Below are positions 46,135 through 57,700 of a stretch of DNA of 64,000 nucleotides, piece after piece. A model generated the notes under the pieces. It was not told where the DNA came from and did not search any database. It worked only from the letters and a program-made list of their open reading frames with translations. The DNA comes from Pleodorina starrii (taxonomy: Eukaryota > Chlorophyta > Chlorophyceae > Chlamydomonadales > Volvocaceae): assembly GCA_030267565.1 (NCBI GenBank), contig BRXU01000007.1:1736001-1800000 (forward strand), read 5' to 3'. The position numbers were made by a program, and so were the translations under genes. The first letter of the stretch is position 1; the number at the start of each line of letters is the position of its first letter.

Positions 46135-48704
46135 CCACGGGAAGAGCTCCGACCGCAGTCGCTACTGCAGCTTGGCGCTGCTGCTATCCTGCAGTACCAC
46201 AAACCGGTTGCCCAATTAGTTGTTGTAGGTGGTGATGGTCAGCTGGTTTGGCAGTAGCAGTAATGTTAAGTAGAGTTGTGCGGCTGTGGGGTTTCGGGAT
46301 TCGCCGCAAGCTGGAGTTCATCGGGTACCAATCATTGCGAGACAGCGCCCCAGTCTAGACAGCGCGTCCGAGTCCCGGAAAGCTATATTTATATGTATTG
46401 TAATCTGTTCACCTGCAAGGTTTAGATTACGGGTACCCCTGGTGCTTTAGCGTTTACCAATTATCAAGGCGCCAGCATTAAACGCGAGACGGGATGCTAT
46501 TTTTTGTTGCACCACAGGCTAGAAACGCGATACAAAGACACTGGTGATTGAGAAAATATTCAAAGTTCTGAACATGGTTCAAGTGCACAGTCAGCCTGGT
46601 CAAGTGCTGCCATGTTGAAGGTGAGCGAAAGTCACGAACGTATATAATTCCATCCATGCAAAAGTACAGGTCAGGGAGTAGATTAAAATTACTCTAGCCG
46701 TCTCGTTTTAATTAGTTGTCAAGCGGTTGCGCCTGCTCCGAAGCCAGGGCGGAAACACCGAGGCTCTCGAAGGCAACGGCATTGTGTAAAGTCCAATAGC
46801 ATATGGAAGCCTCTAGTGGCTAAATCACAAATATTTTGAACAGCACGGCTTAGAACCTGTCCGTCGGTACTGCCCTTTAACCACCCAGAGCGCCAGAGCC
46901 CAGAGGCATATTCGTATGCAAGCAGCTGGCGGATATAATTACAGAATATAATGCTTGAGGGAGTCCATTATATGCCCTGATTCGCATGCCTCTGAGCTGA
47001 TCAGCTGCGTGACCCGGAAACTGCCACGATAAGGGAAACCCGTATTGCCGCGCGGCGCCCCCCTTACCCAATCGCTCCGCCGCTGAGCCGAGTCACAGGT
47101 CCTCCTGCGTACGGCTCGGGTATGACGACGGATAATCATCGTCGTCATTATGAACTCCGAAAACTGGCTTTGCGGTATTGGCTTAGTCATGTGGAGCATC
47201 GCATGCGCATAACGCGACACGGACCGCACGACGTGTACGGCAATGCACGTGCATGCGGCGTGCGTCGACGGGATCGAATTGTCCGTATTGCGTGCCATGA
47301 GAGGAACTTGGTCCATGGCCAGTGGCTGACTAAGTAAGCATGTGTGGTTGCGCACAGACATGACCTGTTTTGTCGCTGTGCAGTGTTTCGTCGAGGCTGG
47401 CGGGCAACAAAGTGCGGCGACCGGCGAGACCCCTGGCGAGACAGTACGCTTCTTATTGGCAGCCAAAAGTTGTGACGTGTTGCAACCGGGGTAATGTAAA
47501 CGGCGGGCGGGCACATCATCAATTTAATAATTACAGAGGAGCTGGATGCATGTATAAGAGCTGCATATCATCAATTTGGCCACCTGCCGACATCCGCGTC
47601 CGTCGTATACCGACCACGCAGAGAATCCGATGACACACTGCCGGCAACTGAAGGGCAGTTCACATGTTGTGCTATAAGCACGATACGCCCGGAAATACAC
47701 GTACAATGAAGAAGGCGGTACGCAGGGATAGCAACCTAAAGACCACCTCGCCGCCTGTGATAACTACTTCAAAACCGCCAGCGAAATAATCATGCATAAT
47801 CAATGCAACTTGCTTGCAGGATCAAATGGTGCTCTCGCCCTTCTCAACATACAACATGCAACCAGTCGGCTGCACATCTCTCCTGCAAGGGAGGGATGAG
47901 CTCCACCCCCAAAACAAGGGGATCCCGCCCCTGAAGTAGTACAGTACTCCCGCCGCTCCTGCCAACCTGCCTGGTTATCATCAGCTGCTAATTCATGTAC
48001 CATCCATCGAGACATCGCCCCTGCCTAGCTACCGGTACCTCGCTGGCAAATACCGGTAGGGCAGACAGTGCGGCTGCCTTACATAAGTATGTACTCCGGC
48101 CGTACGGCAAGGCCATAATTGTTCACTTGCGGCAACCACCACAACCGTAAATGCATAATGTGAAGTGTGCACGCGCGGGTGGGTGCGACAGCACGCAGAA
48201 CGACAAAACTCTCCCTCTCACATACACTAATCGCCGCCACTGCCGCTCAGCCGCTGCTGCCGGCCTGGCGGCGGCCGCCTCAAGCTTGGCCCTCCATCCT
48301 CCACAACCCCTTCTTCGACTCGCAGGTCATCATCTTGCCAAAACCAAACCAACGGCACAAAAGTCCGCCACGTCATCTATGGGGTTTTTTGTTCATGAGA
48401 GGGGCACGCATCCCCAACCATGTAACGCACACACACACATCATCTGCGCCGTGACGGCAGCAAATCGGCAGCGAAGCACAGCTGGGATGCGGCTTCTGCT
48501 GCTCGGCCGCCCGGAGGTCGCAGCCAGCTGCCACTGTCGTCCTGCTGGAGCATGTCCTGCGGCCCGCTGCAAGCACTCACCCACCACACACGCCGGTGCG
48601 TGGCGTCATGGCGGTGGCTTCCATCTGGCCGCCGCCTTGCCGCCAGTGCAACTGCGGCTTCAGCTCGCGAGCCTTGTCGCATCGGAACTTCGGAAGTCCG
48701 CTTC
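46135..48704. other. Spacer between gene X stop and gene Z start
   Basis: It must contain the 3' UTR of X and the promoter of Z. A 191-codon minus frame (46939-47514) shows no domain or homopolymer signature of this gene family. No other gene recognised. Confidence 0.5.
48079..48083 (-). terminator. TGTAA polyadenylation motif, candidate for gene X
   Basis: About 620 nt downstream of the TGA/TAG of gene X on the minus strand. Short motif, so only suggestive. Confidence 0.35.
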
Positions 48705-51700
48705 TCAAGGCCAGTAGCTCGGGCTCCGGTCCCCACCGAAACGGCTCGAGTCCACATAGCAGTTGCGATAAGGGCGATCCAAGCGCCGGTCGAGGCCCCG
48801 CCAGCCCGGGGGAGTGTCATCCTGGCCCCGGCTCCTGCTCCTGCTCCGACGTCGATCGTGGCTCCGGCTCCGGCTGTGGCTGCGGCTGCGGCCAAAGTCC
48901 CACTCCCCGTACTGCTCCAGGCTACGGCTGCGGTTCCGATCCCACCGCCTCAGCTCCTCCCGCTCCCGCTCTCGCTCCCGCTCTCGCTCCCGATCTCGCT
49001 CCCGCTCTCGCTCCCGCTCCCGCTCCCGCTCTCGCTCTCGCTCCCGCTCTCGCTGCCGCCACTCCCGCTCTCGCTCCCGCTCTCGCTCCCGCTCTCGCTC
49101 CCGCTCTCGCTCCCGCTCTCGCTCCCGCTCTCGCTCCCGCTCTCGCTCTCGCTCCCGCTCCCGGTCTCGCTCTCGCTTCAACCTCCACTCGCGCTCTCGC
49201 TCCTGCTCCCGGTCTCGCTCCCGCTCCCAGGCCCGACCGCCTCTGCGCCAATGCGGACTTGGATCCGAATCCCGATACCGGTCGCTGCTGTGGTCCTCGC
49301 GCTCTCCGCCCCCACCGGGGCTGCGGCGCCGATCCTCATCTCGACCCAGGTCCGCCTCCCAGCCCCTCTCCTGCTTCCAGACCCGGTCCGCGCCCGCCTC
49401 CCGGCTGCAGTACCCACCATCGCGGCGGTCCAGGTACACCGGAGCCTCAGCCAACCCCGCGCCGCGCTCCGCCGCCGGCGTTTCAATTGGCCGGTCAGCA
49501 AAGCGTAGCAAGCCGCCATCTGCCGCAACCCCTGGCGGCGGCGGCGGTGGCGGTGGAGGTGGCACTGGCCGCGTGCGAAACGCCGGATTCGGCATGTCGT
49601 ACACTGCGGCAGCGGCGGGGCCGTTCTTGGTGTCACCCCTCCCGTCACTGCGGCCGCCGCCACTGCCGTACCATCCGCCGTCACACGCTGTCGCCCCGCA
49701 GCCCGAGGCGCCGGCGCTGGGGACGGCTCCGCGGGCCGTCAAGCAACCCGGTGCAGTCCTGTCGTACCCCGGTGCAGTACCCCGGTGTGGCGACCGAAGC
49801 GACGATGTAAACGGAGGCAACGGCGGCGGCGTGAATGGGGAAGCCGTTGGAGGAGGCTTCCAAGTCCACGTCCGTCCCCGAACCAACACCTCCGGCGACG
49901 CTACATCCCGTGCCGCAACCGTTGCACCGCTGCCGCCACCGCCCCTGCCGGCAGCGGCCACGTTGACCGCGGACGCTGGCCCTGGCGCGGCTGCTGTCGC
50001 GGCGGCGGCAGGCGTCCGCATATCGCCGGCTCTGCGCGCCGCCGCCGTTGCGGGGCCTGGTGCCCCAGAATCCCCGACGAGCTGCTGCGCCGCCGGGCCG
50101 CTGTTGCCCGCCTGCATGGGGCCCCACAGCGCCTGCTGCGGTGTGAGCCCCTTGGCTTCCAGCACCTTCCACGAGTCGGACAGCTGACGCCACCACTCCG
50201 CACCGTGGTCGCAGATGAGCTGCTCGCCCACCTTGATTGGGCACAGAGTCACCAGCACCGGCAGCACCAGCCCGCGTACGGCAATGTACAGCACCTGCAC
50301 ATGGGTAGCAGGTACGGTGCCGGTATGTATGTATGTATGTATGTATGTATGTATGTATGTATGTATGTATGTATGTATGTATGTATGTATGTATGTATGT
50401 ATGTATGTATGTATGTATGTATGTATGTATGTATGTATGTATGTATGTATGTATGTATGTATGTATGTATGTATGTATGTATGTATGTATGTATGTATGT
50501 ATGTATGTATGTATGTATGTATGTATGTATGTATGTATGTATGTATGTATGTATGTATGTATGTATGTATGTATGTATGTATGTATGTATGTATGTATGT
50601 ATGTATGTATGTATGTATGTATGTATGTATGTATGTATGTATGTATGTATGTATGTATGTATGTATGTATGTATGTATGTATGTATGTATGTATGTATGT
50701 ATGTATGTATGTATGTATGTATGTATGTATGTATGTATGTATGTATGTATGTATGTATGTATGTATGTATGTATGTATGTATGTATGTATGTATGTATGT
50801 ATGTATGTATGTATGTATGTATGTATGTATGTATGTATGTATGTATGTATGTATGTATGTATGTATGTATGTATGTATGTATGTATGTATGTATGTATGT
50901 GTCGTTACAGTATCTGACCGGGCCCTGACGCTGGCCAGGGGCTGCTAACCCAGCCCCGACGGAAAGACCGCCTAAGCACTCTCCCCCTTGCGGTGGGAGA
51001 AGGGCGTGAGGGGCCGCTACCCCCTCCTGCTCGACGCAGAGCTGGCTGCGTCGTACACCCCATATACGGGTGTACGGCGCAGCGGCTCCCCAAAGGCTTG
51101 AGCTCACAGCCTGCCTTATACGGCAGCTGGGCCCTTCGTCCGCACAAACAGCAGTCGCGCCGGCGCACTACGCGGCGCCCGCGCTGTCCTGCCCGCCCTG
51201 AAGTCCTTGCAGCGCCGGGGCGCCCGGCCGGCCTGCTACCGGCTGGCGGTGCTCCTCTAGGCGCGAAAACAAAGCGCTGAGAACCTGCCCCGAGCTTGGT
51301 CCGGCTCGTGGGCGGTCAGCACCAAAGGAGAACCCAAGACAGCGCGCGCCCTACCCCTGCTACTACTCCTACTACGACGGCCCCGGAGAGGCCGGGGGGT
51401 GGCCCCTAGAGGCCGAGCTCCAGAGCACCGCTTGGCCTCGACGCGGCAGGAGGTCGGGAGCGGGCCTTGCGGCAGCGGGCTAGGTGACGGAGCTATAGTT
51501 CGCACTAGGCGGCACCTCGCCAACTCGCCTCACTCTCGCTAAACCCGCTCCCTAAAGCCTCCCTCGCCTACAAAAGGCAGCCCGCGGCGGTCTCTGCACC
51601 CTAAGTCCTCTCGGACCCAAAGGAACCCCCCCACCTCCCCTCCTCTCACGCCTCCCTGCCTCGACGCCCTAAGTTCCCTCCCTCACCCCTAAAGCCCCTT

Positions 51701-54700
51701 CATCCCCTCACTCCACGACCCCTCCCTCTCCCTCCATACCCATCCCTGCGTGCTGCACACACTGAAAGTGGCCGTTGACCACCGCCAGGATGGGATGGTC
51801 AGGCCCTACCCCCTCCCATCCCCGCCTTGGCACGTCTAGCTCCGCAAACCCCCGCACACGCTGCCAAAAATCTAGCGCTGCGCGCGCCTTGGCCACCTCG
51901 ACTGGGTCTGGGGCATCCGGGGCGGTAGGCGAGTTCCTGACTGCCCACAGCCCCACGCGCGCCCGTTCCATGGCCGTGAGTGCCGCCAGGCAGATCACGT
52001 CCCACACGCACTGCTGCACGCCTGGCGGTGGCTCCGCCAGCCACACGTTTGCCCGGGTGATGGGCCCGGGCACGTGGGCGGCGATCTGCTGCACCACCGC
52101 TTGCGCCACCGGGCACTCCCAGAAGTGGTGTGCACGCGGCGAGCATGCGTGTGGGCCGGCTCCCCCGTACGCGCCGCACTGTATGTATGTATGTATGTAT
52201 GTATGTATGTATGTATGTATGTATGTATGTATGTATGTATGTATGTATGTATGTATGTATGTATGTATGTATGTATGTATGTATGTATGTATGTATGTAT
52301 GTATGTATGTATGTATGTATGTATGTATGTATGTATGTATGTATGTATGTATGTATGTATGTATGTATGTATGTATGTATGTATGTATGTATGTATGTAT
52401 GTATGTATGTATGTATGTATGTATGTATGTATGTATGTATGTATGTATGTATGTATGTATGTATGTATGTATGTATGTATGTATGTATGTATGTATGTAT
52501 GTATGTATGTATGTATGTATGTATGTATGTATGTATGTATGTATGTATGTATGTATGTATGTATGTATGTATGTATGTATGTATGTATGTATGTATGTAT
52601 GTATGTATGTATGTATGTATGTATGTATGTATGTATGTATGTATGTATGTATGTATGTATGTGTCGTTACAGTATCTGACCGGGCCCTGACGCTGGCCAG
52701 GGGCTGCTAACCCAGCCCCGACGGAAAGACCGCCTAAGCACTCTCCCCCTTGCGGTGGGAGAAGGGCGTGAGGGGCCGCTACCCCCTCCTGCTCGACGCA
52801 GAGCTGGCTGCGTCGTACACCCCATATACGGGTGTACGGCGCAGCGGCTCCCCAAAGGCTTGAGCTCACAGCCTGCCTTATACGGCAGCTGGGCCCTTCG
52901 TCCGCACAAACAGCAGTCGCGCCGGCGCACTACGCGGCGCCCGCGCTGTCCTGCCCGCCCTGAAGTCCTTGCAGCGCCGGGGCGCCCGGCCGGCCTGCTA
53001 CCGGCTGGCGGTGCTCCTCTAGGCGCGAAAACAAAGCGCTGAGAACCTGCCCCGAGCTTGGTCCGGCTCGTGGGCGGTCAGCACCAAAGGAGAACCCAAG
53101 ACAGCGCGCGCCCTACCCCTGCTACTACTCCTACTACGACGGCCCCGGAGAGGCCGGGGGGTGGCCCCTAGAGGCCGAGCTCCAGAGCACCGCTTGGCCT
53201 CGACGCGGCAGGAGGTCGGGAGCGGGCCTTGCGGCAGCGGGCTAGGTGACGGAGCTATAGTTCGCACTAGGCGGCACCTCGCCAACTCGCCTCACTCTCG
53301 CTAAACCCGCTCCCTAAAGCCTCCCTCGCCTACAAAAGGCAGCCCGCGGCGGTCTCTGCACCCTAAGTCCTCTCGGACCCAAAGGAACCCCCCCACCTCC
53401 CCTCCTCTCACGCCTCCCTGCCTCGACGCCCTAAGTTCCCTCCCTCACCCCTAAAGCCCCTTCATCCCCTCACTCCACGACCCCTCCCTCTCCCTCCATA
53501 CCCATCCCTGCGTGCTGCACACACTGAAAGTGGCCGTTGACCACCGCCAGGATGGGATGGTCAGGCCCTACCCCCTCCCATCCCCGCCTTGGCACGTCTA
53601 GCTCCGCAAACCCCCGCACACGCTGCCAAAAATCTAGCGCTGCGCGCGCCTTGGCCACCTCGACTGGGTCTGGGGCATCCGGGGCGGTAGGCGAGTTCCT
53701 GACTGCCCACAGCCCCACGCGCGCCCGTTCCATGGCCGTGAGTGCCGCCAGGCAGATCACGTCCCACACGCACTGCTGCACGCCTGGCGGTGGCTCCGCC
53801 AGCCACACGTTTGCCCGGGTGATGGGCCCGGGCACGTGGGCGGCGATCTGCTGCACCACCGCTTGCGCCACCGGGCACTCCCAGAAGTGGTGTGCACGCG
53901 GCGAGCATGCGTGTGGGCCGGCTCCCCCGTACGCGCCGCACTGTATGTATGTATGTATGTATGTATGTATGTATGTATGTATGTATGTATGTATGTATGT
54001 ATGTATGTATGTATGTATGTATGTATGTATGTATGTATGTATGTATGTATGTATGTATGTATGTATGTATGTATGTATGTATGTATGTATGTATGTATGT
54101 ATGTATGTATGTATGTATGTATGTATGTATGTATGTATGTATGTATGTATGTATGTATGTATGTATGTATGTATGTATGTATGTATGTATGTATGTATGT
54201 ATGTATGTATGTATGTATGTATGTATGTATGTATGTATGTATGTATGTATGTATGTATGTATGTATGTATGTATGTATGTATGTATGTATGTATGTATGT
54301 ATGTATGTATGTATGTATGTATGTATGTATGTATGTATGTATGTATGTATGTATGTATGTATGTATGTATGTATGTATGTATGTATGTATGTATGTATGT
54401 ATGTATGTATGTATGTATGTATGTATGTATGTATGTATGTATGTATGTATGTATGTATGTATGTATGTATGTATGTATGTATGTATGTATGTATGTATGT
54501 ATGTATGTATGTATGTATGTATGTATGTATGTATGTATGTATGTATGTATGTATGTATGTATGTATGTATGTATGTATGTATGTATGTATGTATGTATGT
54601 ATGTATGTATGTATGTATGTATGTATGTATGTATGTATGTATGTATGTATGTATGTATGTATGTATGTATGTATGTATGTATGTATGTATGTATGTATGT

Positions 54701-57700
54701 ATGTATGTATGTATGTATGTATGTATGTATTCAAGTATGTATTCAAGGCGGTGAGTGACGGGTTACGGATTGAAAGGGTTGTTTTTTACAAAGGCGGGTA
54801 CCCCACGTGCCGCAAACGACAAGGCGTGCTCATCATCCGCAATACCGTACCGTAATCGTGTATCTGACACTCCAACACCCGAGTTCCTTCCTGAGCTGCC
54901 AAAACGTCCGTTCCTTTACTCTGTGTCTTCATTCCGAATGCGCAGCGCCACCTACCACGCAATTGGCCTTCTTCGTGGCCGCTTTGTCGACATCGTTACC
55001 CTCCAGCCAGGCCCTCAGATTGAACCGTGGGTCGTTGACGAGGGCCCCCAGGCCGCCGTACCCCAGCATGCACAGCGACGCCTCGAGCATCTGGCGGGCG
55101 ACTGCGGCCCAGGCCTTCCAGGGTGACTTGCCTGAGGCCGTGGGGGCAGGGCGAGGCGAGAGAGAGGACAGGAGAGAGGGCGGGCATATCGCATATGTAC
55201 TCCTATGAATATGAGAGGCGAAGAGGCTCAGCACAACCCTAGCACAGCACAGCACAAGCCCAGCCAAGCACAAACCCAGCCCTCACCAAGGAAACCGGCA
55301 TTCGGCAGTGCGGTCACAGCCCTGCCTTCCCTTCCCACCCATCATGTACCTTCACCTCACCTGCATCAGGCGCCTGCACCGCCGCCTCCCCCTCGCCAGC
55401 AAACACCGGAAGCGGCATGCTGAATGTGTCGGCAAGGAACTTGCAGGCGATCTTCGGGTCGCCGCCCGCCCGCCTGCGCAGCTCCTCCCTGACCCGTGGG
55501 TCACATGCCTCGTAGCTCAGCAGCTCCTCACGGCGGTCGGCCGGCAGCACGTAACCGCCCATGACGCCCAGGACAATACCTCTGCCCAATTCCTTCGTTG
55601 CACGCAGCCCGCCGCCGCCCCGCGCCGGGTCATCGCACGGCTCCAGTCCCTCCTCCCAGCACGGGCCGGCTTCCGGCAGTGGTGAAGCACACGAGCAGCC
55701 CTCCCCTCTCAGACCCAATCTGCGCGCCAGGCGGTCGCGGATTACGTTGCTTGACAGCTTGTGCTCACGGAAGGTGGCTGCCGCAACTGCGACCGCCGCT
55801 CCCGTTGTCCCGCTAGCCGCTGTTGTCGCCGCCGGCAAGGAGGCTAAGGGGAGGTCGACGCCCAGTATCGCCATCTGTTTGGCGGGGTCGGTGCGAGCCA
55901 GCGCCCTCTCGGGGTCCTGTTTGTTACCCGTCAGCTGGGTCGTCAGGACCTCCAACCCCATCTCCATCAACCGCTGCACAGGGCGCGCAAGATCAGGGTG
56001 AAACGTAAGGCCGCAGACCCGCAGCTCGCCGGGTTGTAGGGCCGGGGGGCCATCGGGCGTGTAGCCGTGTGCGTGTGTAATTGAAGATGCTGGAAGCACA
56101 GGGCAAGAGGGAGGCTCGTCGATGACGGCGGACACGACAGCGTCAGCATCCACTGCCGCAGGTGCCAGCTCTGCCTCCACCGACCCACGGGTCACGGCGA
56201 CCCCGAAAGCCTGCCCCGGCAGCCTGGCATCGCCCAGGCCTGCGGCGCCCAACTGGCGCAGGCCAGAGCTGGCGTGACAGTCCAGCCTGGCGCCGCCACG
56301 GCCGCTGGCGCCGCCGGAGGGCCCAGTGGCGTGACCAGTACCAGCGGCGCCGCTGCCACCGGCCTCCGCGACGCACCAGCCCGACACATCGAAGACCCGT
56401 GGGTCGGTCGGGTCTGGAGTGAAGTGGATGACGTCGCCGGCCGCCAGACCCAGGTGGCGCAGCATGGCCTGAACTCCGCCGCTGAGTCGATGTTGACGGG
56501 TGCCGCGTGTCGACGGGTTCCGACAGGTGCGGGCGGTGTAGGACCGCAGTTTGGCCTGTGTGTGCATTTCATTGGCAACGGCCGCGGGACGCAGCGTCTC
56601 ACTGCCTGTGTAAGCCCCCAACTGACATCACGCACCCTCCTGCCAGCCAGCCAGCCCGGCACACATATAATGCCGGTAAACTTCGAAGCCAGACACAAAT
56701 ATTTCAGCCATTCACGCACATACATAGATAAGATAGATCAGAGCCAGAATCTACATACGCATGTGTTTAGAGAGCAGACAAGGGATTTGGGTTGTGCGAC
56801 ACTCACTCTTACCGTAGTACATTTGTTGCGCATTTGGGCCTGAGATGCGACGCAGCCATAGTAGAGCCTATCTAGTACATACAGCAGGGCACCAGCTCAC
56901 GATCGCGCTCCTCGCACGCCCCCAATCCGGCCCCTGCGCCCGCCTCCGTTCACATCACCGACCACGCACCTCCCAACCCCCGCCCCGCCCGATGCAATCC
57001 CCAGTGCACGCACCTGGGCCTTTCTCTTCCTGCCCCACCCCTAGCACCCCGTCTCCCTCTTCCTCTCCCCCTCATCCGTATCCCGACCTGCAGTACATTT
57101 GCCGCCATTCATTCCGTCAGCAAGCCCAGCACACGAAACCCTCCCTCCCGCCTCTCCATCCACATAACTTCTCCGCTAAGGCGCCCTTACCTGCCAGGCC
57201 TTGCCATCCACGGCTCGCAGCGTCACCTTCGAAGGACCGTCCTCCGACACGAGCATTTGGAACACGCCGCCGCTGCTGGACATCGCGGACGTGACGGCGA
57301 TCCCCTTTTCGTCAGATCTCACGAGAATCTTGTCGCATTTTCGGTCAAACTCGTGGCCCTCCACCGCCGCGACCCCATGCCGCCCCGGCTCCGCTGGTCG
57401 CGCCGCATCATCATCCTCATCCACATCACAAGCGCCGCCGCCATCATCGCTGCCGCTACCAGTGCCGCTGCCGCCGTCACTGTCCCCATCCGTGTCAGCG
57501 CTGCCGCTGCCAACGTCGCCGCCGTCCCCAGTAGCGCTGCGCGGTCCGCCATTTCGCCAGCTGTCCACCTTCCCAGCAGGCCCCGCCTGGGCCTCGGCGG
57601 CTCCGCCCGCCGCCGTACCATCCGTGCGCCCTTGGCCGCAGCTGACTTCGACTCCTGGTGGACCGTGTCCCGCTGGCGCGACGACGGCTGCTGCCGCTGG

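Noticed and set aside
48552..50187. Plus-strand Arg-Ser or Pro-Leu-Ser frames
   Set aside because: Antisense of the Arg-Glu repeat of gene X. An RS-protein on this strand looks tempting but has no flanking domain.
50215..50948. Long open frames over (GTAT)n, e.g. MYVCMYVC or IHTYIHTY proteins (also 51775-52710 and 53537-54855)
   Set aside because: A tetranucleotide array of this kind has a 12-bp coding period with no stop in several frames. The ORFs are a property of the repeat.
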